64,000 nt of DNA, from NCBI GenBank assembly GCA_017893485.1, contig CM030363.1, positions 108,433,073 through 108,497,072 of the forward strand. The letters are read 5' to 3'. The stretch comes from Hemerocallis citrina (lineage: Eukaryota > Streptophyta > Magnoliopsida > Asparagales > Asphodelaceae). Shown piece by piece: positions 46,067 through 58,681 of the stretch. The translations under genes were made by a program, and so were the position numbers. Within the stretch, counting starts at the first letter, position 1. Every line of letters begins with the position of its first letter. The notes beneath the pieces are model-generated. The model did not search any database, was not told where the DNA came from, and worked only from the letters and a program-made list of their open reading frames with translations.

Positions 46067-49000
46067 TGTAACCCCTGTTTTTCCAAATTCGTATTTTCTG
46101 TGTATTTTCGGAATTTAAAATTTTTGTAAATTCTTTTTTCGTTTCCAAATTCTTTTGTTAAAATATATTATTGGATCTTCTGTTAAAATCTATTTTTTTT
46201 AATCAATAATTTTATTTGTAACTAATTCCCAATGATTTTTATATTGTACTACAAATCTTTTTATTATTACTATTATTAATTTTATTATTAGGGATGTTAT
46301 TATTATTACTTTTTTTATTATTATTGTTGTTGTTGTTGTTATTTCTATTAAATTCTATTGTATTTAGGAGTATTTGAGTATATGAATATAAAGCATACAA
46401 ATTGATTATTTGTACTACTATATTATTGATTGGCCTATTTATTTATTTATTTATTTTCCTAAAACTCCAAACCCTATAACCCGTTTTCCCAAATACCCAA
46501 TAATCCATTTAATATTCCTTATTGGATCTTGAACCCAAGATCCAATTAACCCCAAACCCATTATACACCCTAACCCAAACCCGTTAAACATTCCCCAACC
46601 CTATATTATCCAATACCCGAAACCCAACCTATACTCTATCAGCCGCCCTATAACCCATCTCATACTCTTAACCCTAACTAATACCCCATATATATACTCA
46701 TTTACCCATCTATTTTCTTCTCCTACCCCATGCGCCGTTCCCCTTCCATCTCTCCCGAACCCATCTCTCTCTCTCGTCGGCAACACCTCAGCCAGGTCGT
46801 GCCCTCACCTCGACCACCCTGGTTCCCTCCACCTGTGCACATTCCTCCGTGCAACCCATCTCTCCCTGACCATCTCCTTGTCGTCGCGACCACAGCGACC
46901 TCTCGCTGTCTTCCCCCCTTCCGGCCACGACTCACCTCGACAGCAACCCGACGCCCCATCACAGCGTCGCGCCGCCCTCTTGCTCGTTTGTCAAACCCCG
47001 ACAGCTATCCACCATCCTCTCGACGGCAGAATGCCGCTCTAACGCTGCTGTGACCCCCAATGCCTCGACTCCTGTATGCCTCCTGTGCCATGCTCCCTGT
47101 CGCGCCACCTGCAGCGATAGCAGCAGCACTCCTCGCGATGCAACTGCCATCCGCTGTCTCCCCCGACCTTCCATTGCTGTCATCGTCTCCTCGGCGACCA
47201 CCAGTCTCTCTCTCGTTTCTTTCCTTCCCTGATGTCGCAGCATAGCGTGAGGCTTCTCCTCGATGCTGCCACCGCCTCTAGTGCGTCGCCATCATCCAGA
47301 GGGGGTGTCGCCACTCTTGCTGGTGTTGCTACTGCCGGGCTTGCCATTGTTGGATTGCTGTCCCTGGTGCGTGTCTTGTGTGTTTGTGCTTCGGGTTTTG
47401 GAGTCCTCGTTTCTGTTCGTGTTCGTTGAGTTCGTGTGCTCATTTTGAGTTCACGGGATCTTAGTTGTTTCGTGTGTTCGTGATTGTTCGTCGTGTGCGT
47501 GTGCTCGTGTTTGTGATGATGTGAGTTTCGTTCGTTCGTTCGTGTATTCGAGGAGTTCATAGTTCATCGTTCGTAGTGGTTCGTGGTGTTCAAGGTTGTA
47601 TTCGTAGGTTTTGTTCGTTCGTTGTGTTCGTGCCCCGAGAATCTGTTCCCGTTATTCTCGCTTCTTTGCTTCGTTTCATCATCGTCTCTCAGGCAAGTAA
47701 CTTGTATTAAATTCTTTTGCAAATATAAGTACTAAATACCGCATGTAGTGTAGTTGGGTTTTAGAGACAATTTGTGTGTGAACCCCTTGTTGATATTGTC
47801 TCTATTGTGATGACTCGACCATAGTTGCCTCACGACATATATGACATGAATTAACTTAGGGTTGATCACTTTTGATGTGTATGTTCATGCTATCTTGTGA
47901 TACTAGTGCTTGATGTGTTATTCATGTTATACTTGTCAAATACTTGCAAAATACCCTCTACCATGTTGTTTGGACATCTAGTACATTATATTTCATGTTT
48001 GAGTTGATTTGGATGAGTCTCGTATGATCTATGTTGATTTGAGTATGAAGAACAAATCTGTATTTTTTTGTTTTCCTGATGTTGTTCAGTATTTTAGACC
48101 CTATTAAGGTCAGTATTTGAAAATATTTTGTGAACATGATCTGTAGAGAATTTTGCCTATTTTCCAACCCTTTTGACGGATCTCAGTTTCGATTTATGGG
48201 TTGTGAGTTATGTCTATTTTACTACAATAGTGTCTAAAGATTTCCAGATTATATTTTCTATGAATTCTGAAGAGTAATCTATTTTTATTATGCTGTTAAA
48301 ATTTTTATTTTGATCTGAAATTTTGCTCAGTACTTCTAGACTTGACTGGAGTTTACCCAGAATTTTGGTGGATTTATTTGAGATGTTTTACAAACCTTTT
48401 CATGCTTGCAAATAAAGATTTCACATGCAGAATTTTACTATTGTTCGGTAAAGAACCTGATTTTCAACCTATTTCTGCTAGCTGTTTCTAAAATATTTCT
48501 GAATATGAATGTTAGCCCATTGTATCAATTTTATCAACCTTTTGGCAGATTTGGATTTCGATTTATGGTTTGTGAGATATTGCTGTTTTCGTACTGCAGT
48601 GTTTGCGATTCCAGATTTACAAAACTGTCGTGTCTTGTTATTTTCTGATTTTACTTGACTACTCTATTTTTGCTGGAAAATTATGAAACTTGTTTTTCTG
48701 TTACTAAACATATAGGGGAATACCCAGATGTTTCGTGGATTTAATTTGCGAGTTTTCATGCAGTTTTCCTGTTCTTGAATACAATCTTCTGATTTCTGGC
48801 TGAACGTGTTTTCTGGATTCAAACATGTTTTGAGACTTGATTTTGTGAAATACTATATGACTTATATATTTTTTCTAAATTTGGAAGGGAGTCTATTTTC
48901 CAGATTCTTCGACAGATCCAGATTTGCATTTTTGTAGCAACAAGAATCTCAGTTTTAGTGCAGTACTGTCTTGCTGTCATGAACTAGAGTTTTCGTTGTA

Positions 49001-50280
49001 TCATCCTATTATGAGTTATCTTTCACCTGAACATGTTTATTCTTCATCCTGAACCTGTTACTTATTTATATCATGTTATTCTTGCCCTATTTGAGACACA
49101 TACATGCCTGTTTTATAATAATAACAAAATAACCAAGCCGGGGTTAAGGAAAAGATCTAGTAGTGGAAAATATAGAAACGTGTACTGAGAAGAGGACCTG
49201 TGTCCTGCCAGTTACGTGTTCATGAGTACATGATTCACGATCCTGTTTACCTGTCCCTGTATGCTTCCCTATAGGAAGATGTACTCGGAAGAGAACCACT
49301 AGGTTCTACCTGTTCATGTACCTGACTGCATACTTCCCTATAGGAAGGTGTACTCGGAAGAGAACCACTAGGTTCTACCTGTTCCTGTTATTCCTGTTAT
49401 CCTGATCCCTGAGTACACTGCCCTATGGACTCCACTACGAAATCTAAATGAAACTGTTTGAATGTAGCAACCATGTGATAAAAGCTGGGGTGCATGAAGT
49501 GCTACCTAGATAGTAATAATACGATACTTGACATAACCTGATACCTGTTACATGATACTTGTACATGTACCTGTTTACTTGTTTACCTGTACTATACCTA
49601 ATTACCTATTTACCTGTTACCTATTTACCTATTACTTGTTTACATATTTACCTGTTTGCTTGACACTTGATACATGTTACCTGTACCTATTAGTATACCA
49701 TGCTACTTATTTCTATTTTCCTGATTCATGTTAGACATTTTATTCTGTTGACATGCTTATACCATGCTATGTTTATTCCTGCTGTTATTTTATATTTATT
49801 ATTTTTCCCCATGTACTTGTATCCTGCACTACAAGTGGTCTGTAACTTGCATTGACGGGAGTTTATTTTCTTTTTCCTAATCCTACAATTGTTAAATTGC
49901 ATATTTTAAAGAACATGTACCAGATGGTGTTGGTGATATGGGATATTAGTGCTGGAGTTTTAAATTATTATTTCTGTTACTTGCTTGAACAATTGTATTT
50001 GATACTTGGATATATTTTTGTATTTCGGCAATGTGACACAGGATATTTGACTTGTCCAGACTTGATTGATTTGAGATTATATTATATTTTGGTTTCAAGT
50101 AAATTTCTGTTGGTCTATTTGATTCGATTATGCATACTTGGTTGATTTTTTTGCTTCCGACTCTTATTATTCCTGTGAGATGTTGTAAAGATTCTGAACA
50201 GCTTATGGATGATGAAAATCATTCGTTCGGCTTTGTTGCGTATTGTATTCCGTATTCTTTTTGGGAAGCGGGGCGTGACA
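46067..50280 (+). mobile_element. Solo LTR (about 4.2 kb), + strand copy
   Basis: It runs TGTAACCCCTG to GGGCGTGACA. The flanking pentamers ATCAC and ATCAT differ by one base. It is the + strand relative of 6162-10404; shared landmarks are CTCAGGCAAGTAACTTG near 47693 versus the complement of CAAGTTACTTACCTGAG near 8770, and TTAGAGACAATTTGTGTGTG near 47761. A TATA-like TATATATA (46689-46696) precedes a CpG-rich zone of Pro/Ser/Arg/Ala-rich frames (46730-47560). These frames have no domain and are not conserved in the other copy as far as I can tell, so I do not call genes. Otherwise T-rich. Confidence 0.75.
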
Positions 50281-52791
50281 ATCATACTCACCGATTCCTA
50301 ATACCTTCACAAGTTATCAACCATAACCCTGGCCCGTGACTCTGAGCGAGTAGTCTAATGGCATCCAGAGGATGCAATATAATTTGAATGAAGGTAAGCA
50401 CACACGTAACCACCAATTTCTGACCATTGACAGACTCAGGCGTCGAGACACCAAACACAAATTGACCATGGCTATCTCCCAACTCACTCATGTCCACCAT
50501 GAGTACTAAGCACAGGAACTTGTCTAAGTTCCAGATGAAATGCTAAAAACATCTTTTAAAACTCAGTAGCTCATGATCATCATACTGTGGTACACAGAGG
50601 ATTCCTCATCAATCGTCCAATAAAAGTAGTTCAAGAAATAGCAGTAGCTGTAACCCAAGCTACGCTCATCAGAATCCAACAAAATCAGTTTTTCTAGAAG
50701 GGTAGGAGAATCTACTGCAATCCCCTAGTTGATGACTTTCTCAAATTCCTTATAGAACTCCATTCCTTGAGTTAATACAAACCTGAAATCAATCAAGACA
50801 GTAGATTGCTGATCTTGGAACATCCATAACTTCCAACATACAACTCGGAATCGCTTGATATTACCCATTCGGGAAAGCTAAGATCCTAGGCTACAACTCT
50901 CTAGTTAATCATTTCCTCAAATTCAATCATCTTGAAACTATGAAAATCCCATATACTCTCAGCTGTACATCTCTTCATGCACGTGCTGCTCTTCTCCAAT
51001 AGTATAAAAGTTTGCCCACTCATCAGAATCACTCGATTCCAGATTCTATGGAAAGGTGGGGGTGTCTACTACAACTTCTTAGTAGAACACATCCTCAGAT
51101 TCCATTACTAAAGTCCTCAAAAATTCAAAATTCCATCCGATACACAAACAAGGAAGAATTGGTTTATTTAGCCAACAATGTCTCAACTAAGACTGGATCT
51201 GCCCCAGTTTTTGGAAAATCATAACTTTCAACCTACAAACTGGAATTACAAAATTTCAAATTTTTTGGAAAGCTGTGACTCCCTACTACAAATCTCTAGT
51301 TTATCAATCTTCCCAATTCTTAACACACAACTCCAGAATTATACATCTTTACAGACTAGTCAATCTGAACTAGGCTGAACCTGATCCACTTTGAAATTCA
51401 ATAACAAATCAACCTTAAGTCCAAAGCTCATGAAATTTCATATTCATAAACCAAACATATACCATTCCATTTTTTCCAAAATTTGCATCTGGATTCATCT
51501 TACACAAAGAGTTATGACCCTTCAAATATAGCATAAATTTCAGTTGCTTATTAAAACAGGGTCCATACCATTATATACGATTTATTTTTGAAACTTGATC
51601 AAATGCCTTCAAAAAATTCTAAAATTTTATACTCATACCACAAGCTACTGCAAAAATTTCATAGTAATATCATACACCCAAAAGTAGTTATGGCCATGTG
51701 AACTTCATTCTAAAAACAATCAGCTTCAGTTATAACATTCAGAGCAGTCGTAGATTACAAATTTTTTGAGGCGTCAAATGTCCTCAAAAAATTATGAAAT
51801 TTAAGAATATGGTTGGACACATAGAAGAGTATCCACAAAAAATTTTAGCTCAAACTACTTAGCCAATTTTGAGTTATGACTTCGGAAAGTCATAACAATT
51901 CTCACACAGTCAGCAGTTTTTTTGACTGCTTTCTGTCCGAAATTGGACTGAGTGTCTGGGATAATAAATAGCTTCCAAATATTATGAAAAAATTCATGGG
52001 AGCTCTAGATACATAGCACAACAAGCCCAAAAAAGTTGAGTTAAAAAATCCCAACCATTTGAGAGCTAGAAATTCTTAAACTCACATACTTATACATGAT
52101 CTTTAACAATATTCATGAAAAGAGATATTCTACCATACTAAATATTTTCTTTCTTTCTTAGCATGTCAATAAATTATGTATGATAATCAAGCTTCTCTTA
52201 GGCTCTACCATATGCTAAAATTACATACACATATAAAAAAAAACTAATCTTTAAAGTTTAAAGAATCACCCACTTGTAGTTGCAAGAAAACTCCTTGTAG
52301 CTTGTCTCCCTTCCTTTACTCCTAGCTCTTGTAGAACTTGGCTATCTCAATCTCCTACTACTCTTCTCTTCCACTACACTTTTTAAAAAGACTTCACATT
52401 TTCTTCTTCTCCTTCTCTACTTTTTTTTTGAAGCAAAAACAAAACAAGAAGAAGGGATGAGAAGAGAATGGAGTAGGGTATTTTATAGGAGATGGGGAGT
52501 TAAGGTTTGTGGAAGTGTGTGGATGAGATGAAGCCAACACACACAAGTAGAAGCTTCATGGAAGTTTCTCATTCTTCAAAAGTCAACACACATGGTGAAT
52601 TGTTTTCCCCATTGGATCATCATCAAGATCCAAGTCATGATCACATGATGCTAGGGTTCCTAATTCTAGCTTAGGTCAAGGACCCTAGGTCACCATACCC
52701 TAACCTTAACCCTAGTGCATAAATTGGCATGGTTATTCAATCCAATAATCATGCACCAAAACAATTCGAGCACTAACTTGGTTTTAAATAA

Positions 52792-52838
<47 letters not shown>

Positions 52839-53005
52839 ATAATCTAAATTATTATTTTCTCTCGAAAATTGTCTGGTCAAAACAATCGGGACAATCTGCA
52901 GTTTAATCGAGAAGATATCCCGAGTCTATCTCATCGGTGTTCAGAACAGCTCGTATTTCTGCAATTTCTCAATTAAAAACTTATAGTTATTAGAAAAATA
53001 TGTAA
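50281..53005 (-). repeat. Long gypsy LTR, second part
   Basis: This is the continuation of the LTR split by the solo LTR. No coding frame is worth calling. A TA array lies at 52797-52831 with AT-rich flanks. The junction with the TRIM at 53011 lacks an exact LTR terminus. Confidence 0.5.
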
Positions 53006-53010
53006 TCGTG

Positions 53011-53592
53011 TGTAATACTCAATTGTGCATGGATTACTATGCAAAAATGAATGAGTGAATGGAAAAATGAGAAGTGTGCATGCATGCATTTGATGGTGAC
53101 GCGGGGTTCATGGGGATTAACCCCACGGGAATTAAGTCCCATATCAGAAATGGGTGTGTGAGTGTGTGTATGTATATTAGGATCCAAGTGATAAAGGGTC
53201 ACCTAATGGGTTAACCCCCCTTTTGATGGTGCCTGTGGTGGGCATGGTTAGAGTTTTGTGTTTGTTCTTTCGCGTGCGAGTACGTGTAACTGCGTGCACA
53301 GCTGGCCGGGCTCGGGGCGCTACAAATGGTATTAGAGTCGACTTTCAACACCGATAGTGGGTCAGAGTGGGTTAGAGGTATGCCTGGCTGAGGACAGTAT
53401 GCTGGTAAAGACAAGGGGTAGTACGCTAGCAGGGTACTCCACTCCACATCGGCTAAAAAGGTAGTCCTGTATTAGCTTGCGGGTCCCGAGCTCAGCGAGA
53501 ACGCTGAGTTCTTAAAGAGGGGTGTATGTAACACCCCGTACTTAAGCGTGTATATATAATATTATATTAGGATAATATAATAATATAATATA

Positions 53593-53677
<85 letters not shown>

Positions 53678-54037
53678 AAAGAGGTGAGATGGTAGTTGAA
53701 TGTGACCTATAGATGGATCCTATAAGGGCTTGGATTAATTAATTGGGAAAGGAACCTATAGGATTGCATAATGGGGCCATGGCTATTAATGTTGCATGAA
53801 AATGACATGCATGCATGAGGTTTGACGTGAATGGCTTGGACAGCTAGTCCCATATCGGAAATTGGTGGAGAAATGTATGAGTATATATAGGATTCCATAA
53901 GTTAAAAGGTTCACCTAATGGGTATACCCCCCTTTTGATGGTGCCTGTGGTGAGCGTGGCTAGAGTTTTGTGTCCGTTCTTTTGCGTGCGCGCACGTGTA
54001 GCCGCATGCGCAGCTGAGCCGGGCTCGGGGTGTTACA
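53011..54037 (+). mobile_element. TRIM-like miniature LTR element, plus strand
   Basis: 5' LTR 53011-53324 (TGTAATACTC...GCGCTACA), then PBS TGGTATTAGAGTC at 53327-53339, about 200 bp of non-coding internal DNA, polypurine AAAGAGGGGTGTA (53514-53526), and 3' LTR 53527-54037 (TGTAACACCCCG...GGTGTTACA). The LTRs align best over the last 250 bp (ACCTAATGGGT, CCCCTTTTGATGGTGCCTGT, GAGTTTTGTGT); the 3' copy has an 84 bp TA array and extra upstream sequence, and the 5' copy seems shortened. No proteins. Same internal design and motif order as the minus-strand element at 36813-38500. No matching TSD found. Confidence 0.75.
53592..53675. repeat. (TA)n microsatellite
   Basis: An 84 bp TA array inside the 3' LTR of the TRIM-like element. 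Confidence 0.9.
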
Positions 54038-55757
54038 CCCACTACACCATCTTCATCCCCACACCATGTCAGTCCACCACTGGTTCGTCAGTCTACACGT
54101 TCCACTTCTGGTTTTCTTCCGGCACGTTATACACCTGATGTCACTGGTCCTTCTAACCAGTTTGGTTTTACCACCCTAGCTTCTTACTCATCATAGTTTC
54201 ATGCATATCTCACTTCTATACACTTTACACGTGAGCCCAGAACCTATCAGGACACAATTCAATATTCCGAGTGGCGAAAAGCTATTGCATAGGAATTCAG
54301 TGCATTTGATCAGACTGACACTTGGGATGTCGTTCCTCTGCTAGAGGGCGTTCAACCTATTAGCTGCAAGTGGATCTTCAAGGTCAAATATCAACCTGAT
54401 GGATCTATTGAGCAGCACAGTGCTCGTTTAGTAGCCCGAGGATTTACTCAGGATCATGGCACTGATTATGATGATCCATTTGCCCCTGTTGCATAGATGA
54501 CTGCTATTCGCACTCTCTTTGCTGTTGTAGCCATCCATCAGTGGTCGTTATACCAGAGGGACGTGAAGAATGCTTTTCTTCATGGTACCTTATCTGAGGT
54601 TGTTTATATGGATCCTCCTCCTGGCCTGGCTACTCCTCCTCGTTATGTTTGTCGGCTGTGTCGAGCTATATATGGTCTGAAGCAAGCCCCTCGAGCCTGG
54701 TTTGAGTATTTTCGCCTTGTCATCACCAAGACTGGTTTTAGTCAGAGTTTCCAAGACCATTCTATATTTATGCGGTCATCATCACAGGGGATGGTACTTC
54801 TACTACTCTATGTTGATGATATGATCATTACTGGGGATGACTCCGCAGGCATTGCATCCACACAGAAATACCTTCACCAGCAGTTTCATATGAAAGATCT
54901 TGGCAGACTACGTTATTTTCTGGATCTAGAGATTGCTCATGAATCTCGGGGGATACTCATTTCTCAACCGAAATATACATAAGATATTATTTCCGCTGCA
55001 TGCCCCTCTGACAATCGATCAGCAGATACACCCTTAGAGCTTCATGTGAAGCTTCGTCCCACTGATGGTGAGCTCCTTTCTGATCCCAGTAGATACAGAC
55101 AGATTGTCGGACAGCTTGTCTACTTATGCATGACCAGACCCGATATTACTCACGCAGTCAGTGTTTTCAGTCAGTTTGTTTCCGTTCTTACGTCAGTTCA
55201 CTACAGTGCTCTTCTTCGAATTCTCAGATATCTTCGGGGCACTATTACTCGCTCATTATTCATGCCTTCTACATCCAAACTAGAGCTGAGTACATATTCT
55301 GATTCAGATTGGGCAGGTGATCCTACTACTAGACGGTCTACTACAGGTTTTTGTCTATTTCTTAGTTATTCGCTGATCTCATGGTGAAATAAGAAATAGG
55401 CAGTTGTTGCATGTTCTTCGACCAAAGCTGAGTACAGAGCAATGGCAGCTACTACTAGAGAGATTGTTCATGTTCGTTGGCTGTTATCAGATATGGGTGT
55501 CACTCTTTCAGGAGCTACTCCTCTTCATTATAATAACCGGAGTGCACTACACATTGCAAGCAATCCTTTCTTCCATGAGAGAACGAAGCATATAGAGATT
55601 GATTGTCATTATGTTCGTGAGCGCTTTGAAGCAGGGACCATTTCACTTCATTCTGTTACATCTACATAGCAAACATCAGACTTCTTCACCAAATCTCATA
55701 CTGTTCCGAAATTTCGATATTTTGTGGGCAAACTCACACTGTTTGACCCACCATGAA
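54038..55757 (+). pseudogene. Copia reverse transcriptase-RNase H, multiple stops
   Basis: After the insertions, the copia pol resumes. RT domains in order: WRKAIA (TAG), [54 protein letters not shown], the catalytic LLYVDDMIITGDD (54807-54845) and HMKDLGRLRYFLDLE. RNase H: YSDSDWAGDPTTRRSTTGF, then SSTKAEYRAMA and ALHIASNPFFHERTKHIEID. In-frame stops at 54289, 54494, 54980, 55385, 55397 and 55667 sit at positions where a glutamine or arginine codon one C-to-T step away would fit. Motif residues are otherwise retained, so decay is by stops more than by loss of key residues. Confidence 0.9.
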
Positions 55758-55758
55758 T

Positions 55759-55769
55759 TTGAGAGGGGG
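55759..55769 (+). other. Polypurine tract of the copia element
   Basis: TTGAGAGGGGG sits directly before the 3' LTR start at 55770 and after the pol stop. Confidence 0.75.
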
Positions 55770-55907
55770 TGTTAGATATTATAGTCCCATATCAGGTATT
55801 GTGCTAGTTTTGTATTTGGTTTACTCCTATATTTAGGAGATATTGTACTCAGTTATTTCTCAATTCAATAATTAGTATTGTTTTCATCTCTCTGATTTAT
55901 TTTAACA
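55770..55907 (+). repeat. 3' LTR of the 20 kb copia element
   Basis: 138 bp, same ends as 35912-36049. The following base pairs (ATTTA) do not repeat the 5' flank. Confidence 0.88.
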
Positions 55908-57008
55908 ATTTACAAAAGTGGTCGGAGGGGATACGTATTTACATAAGATTGTGGGAATATTTGAAAGACCCATGTAAATATTCTTAGTCCCTTGTTTATA
56001 TTATTATTCGCACTAAAAATTCAATTGAGGACTATTTAATGCCATCTATTTGAGAAGAGAAAAGGAATCATACTTACATCTTTTGTTGGATTGTGAAGAC
56101 AAAAATTCGATGATTTCCCATCTGTGAAGATTGAAGTTATTTTTGGAAGTCTTTCCTATTTGGTAGGCGTCCTACAAAAATAAAAATATAATCTATATTT
56201 TTCAAATATCAGATGCTCAATATGAACCCTCAAGTATGGGCTGAGAGTTTTTTTTCTTATATTTTTTTCTTTTTTTTTCTTCCATGCTAATATGCCCCAA
56301 CCCCCAAGTCAGATAAAACAACGAGTTGTACGAACAATAACATTTAAAGTATATCAAACGATTCCACTTCAGAAGAACCACTTAAACACGCCCATACTAT
56401 CAAATTTAAAAAGATCTACAAGGAGATTACTTTTGTGAGAAATGTGCACATAAAAGATTTGCACAATTTGAATTGCTTTTAAGTGAGAGATCTCGTTCTT
56501 TTGGTTATTTGAGCTTTCCTAACATGACTAAAATTTGTAACTAATATATCTAAAGGAATATGTCAGTTGCTTTATGTGTACCTTATCGGTGCTACGAGTT
56601 GTAGTCAGATCATTATAGTTGCAACACCTTCTATGCTGTCTCACTGCAACTTACTATAATGTGTGTACTCATTTGGTTGTCACAACACTTTGCTTAAGTT
56701 CTTGTAAAATCCCAAATCTACTTCTATTTAATGATCTCAGCTAGTTGAGGGCATTCTTTAGCTGGCTGTAGTATATACTGTAGTTGCTGAAGGCACACTT
56801 TATTTAACTGATATTATTCTCGGCCTAACATATATCGGGAGTTTGCTCACATGTAATGCCTGGGACTACGCAGCTAAGTATTCCACGGCCGCATGTTTCC
56901 CCAAAAAAGTTAGCTTCTCTTGGTACTTTTGGGTTCACAGGCATCTCTGTGTAAAGTCCTCTCAACTCAATCACCTATCCAATGTGGGACTACTTCCCAT
57001 TCATTCTC
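55908..57008. other. Unassigned AT-rich DNA
   Basis: No frame of interest, repeat arms or LTR ends that I can support. A TCAATCACCTATCCAATGTGGGAC-type block near 56968 resembles wording in some LTRs but cannot be placed. Confidence 0.4.
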
Positions 57009-57016
57009 ATGCTAAG

Positions 57017-58551
57017 TAGCACTGGTAACGGGTCGGGTCGGGTTGGGTAGCTCAATACCCGGATCCGGACCCGGTCATTGACGGGTCCAAATACTGGACC
57101 CGGACTCAGACCCATGAAATTCGGGTCCGGGTCCCCACAAAAAATGTTACCCGTTCACTTTCGGGTCCGGGCCCGGGTCCGGATCCTATTTCTAGTCACG
57201 GGTCCGGTTCGGTTCCGGGTCTTTAAAGCATAACACAATATTACATAAGACCTTACTATCAGACCTTCTCCTCCCGTTCTCTCTCCTTACTATCAGACCT
57301 TCTCCTCATCCTCTCTCTGAGTCCACCTTCTCTCTTACCTTCGTAACTATCTGACAGGGCAAGCATTTGTTACTTGCAAATAGATCTCAACAATTATACA
57401 TGCCATAGATATCAGTTTCTGTATGACACCTACCATTTTGCGTATTGCTTGATACTGAATACTAATACGAATTCAAGCAGCAAAAGAAATGAATGAGCAG
57501 CATATATTTTATGGCATTACCTTTGAGGCTCGACGCTCATACCAAGGTGCTCATGTGGAACAGAGGTATGTTGCATCTCTCTGTAGTCTGTATCATAATT
57601 AAAATTCTTTAGCTCTTTATATTATCAGATTTGTCGAGAGGATCTGAGCTTGTGAAAACTGCTCCACAAAGGCAGGTGAGCTTCCCACATCAAAGAAGCC
57701 ACAACTATCTGAAACAGTTCAGGGGAAAATGCCATAATAAGAAAACAAGATCTAAAAGAGGAACTATTTGGAAGTTCCAGGCACAGCAAAATACTTTTGT
57801 AGAGTAGGCAATATTTTGTATTACACTAGACTAAAGGGTTTCTAACCTACATGAAATGAGTGACAAAACAACGATTTGATGAGAAGGAAAAAAAAAGGAG
57901 TAAAGATTAAAATATGACTAACCATCTATTCCTGTATGTGATGTATATAATTCCATGAATTTTCATAGTCAGATATTGATCCTGGCCTTCCTTCAAATTC
58001 TCACGAAGCTTTCGTCCAATCTTCCATATCCAGAGCAGAGGGCTCTGGGGTTCTCACAGAACTTCAAGTTTTTACCTGATCTGCATCACAACTGAACAAC
58101 AAACTTTTGTTTGCTATGCCAAAGAAAAGTGAAAAAAATAAAGAATATCTGAAGCAACAATGTCAAGTATTTCAACTTAAACATTAATACCTTTTATAAT
58201 CACAGATCATATGATTGGATAGCCTCTTCAGTTATAAGTTGACAAAATTAAAATAAGAATTAACCATCCCAAACAATCACCATAAACAACAGCCTCTTCA
58301 GCCATATTATATTTATCTAACGGGTAACGGGTCGGGTCCGGGTCGGGTCCGCTTCGTTTTTTGTTTATTTTTCTATTGCGGGTCCGGGTTAGGGTCCGGG
58401 TCGGGTCCAATTTTAGGGGACCCAGACCCGACCCGAAATTTCAACAAGTAGTAATTTAGGACCCATACTCTACCCAAATTAGATCGGGTCGGTTCCGGTC
58501 CAACGCCGGGTCCGGGTCGGGTCCGGGTTTCGGGTTTGAATACCAATGCTA
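57017..58551. mobile_element. Non-autonomous hAT element, 1535 bp
   Basis: A perfect 8 bp TSD ATGCTAAG is at 57009-57016 and 58552-58559. The ends are TAGCACTGGTA and the complement TACCAATGCTA, an imperfect 11 bp inverted repeat. Subterminal arrays of GGGTC/GACCC (57025-57225 and 58318-58535) face each other, as in hAT transposase-binding regions. No transposase is present. The interior may hold captured sequence: on the minus strand, exon-like EHLGMSVEPQR with donor AAAG|GTAATG near 57530-57560, and another stretch near 57940-58060. Origin not recognised. Confidence 0.88.
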
Positions 58552-58681
58552 ATGCTAAGCATATGCAAGTTACATACTAGGCCCATACTACTAGCCCACT
58601 AATTATTCTCTGCTATTTCTTGCATAAAAGGCCACATGCCCATCTCAAGAGCCCATTAACAGTATGCCTAAGTTGACTAAG

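Larger units (their letters stand above)
43437..53010 (-). mobile_element. Gypsy element fragment, minus strand: gag piece and long 5' LTR
   Basis: Read on the minus strand: an LTR (about 53005-50281, then 46066-44824 after removing the nested solo LTR), a PBS (TTGGTATCAGATT, complement at 44810-44822), then leader and a gag fragment with CCHC knuckle (44050-44700) and a minisatellite (43490-43680). pol and the 3' LTR are missing. The LTR start is TGTAATGCCC in the + direction at 44824, and the outer end is ragged near 53005, where the TRIM begins. LTR length would be about 3.9 kb, similar to the long-LTR gypsy families seen as solo LTRs nearby. Confidence 0.65.
35912..55907 (+). mobile_element. 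Copia retrotransposon with 138 bp LTRs, expanded to 20 kb by nested insertions
   Basis: The 5' LTR (35912-36049) and 3' LTR (55770-55907) are both 138 bp, begin TGTTAGATATTATAG, end TTAACA and differ at about a dozen positions. PBS ATAGTATCAGAGCC (tRNA-Met type) follows the 5' LTR and a TTGAGAGGGGG tract precedes the 3' LTR. Coding parts survive at 38501-40159 (protease to integrase) and 54038-55757 (RT-RNase H). The stretch between holds other elements. gag is almost entirely missing. Flanking pentamers (ATCTG and ATTTA) do not match, so one flank may have been rearranged. Confidence 0.88.

Noticed and set aside
46730..47053. Host gene with Pro/Arg-rich protein
   Set aside because: Within a solo LTR, low complexity, overlapping frames on both strands, and no conservation seen in the sister LTR.
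57025..57225. Telomere-like or rDNA repeat
   Set aside because: GGGTC repeats are not the plant telomere motif TTTAGGG and lie within exact hAT ends and TSD.
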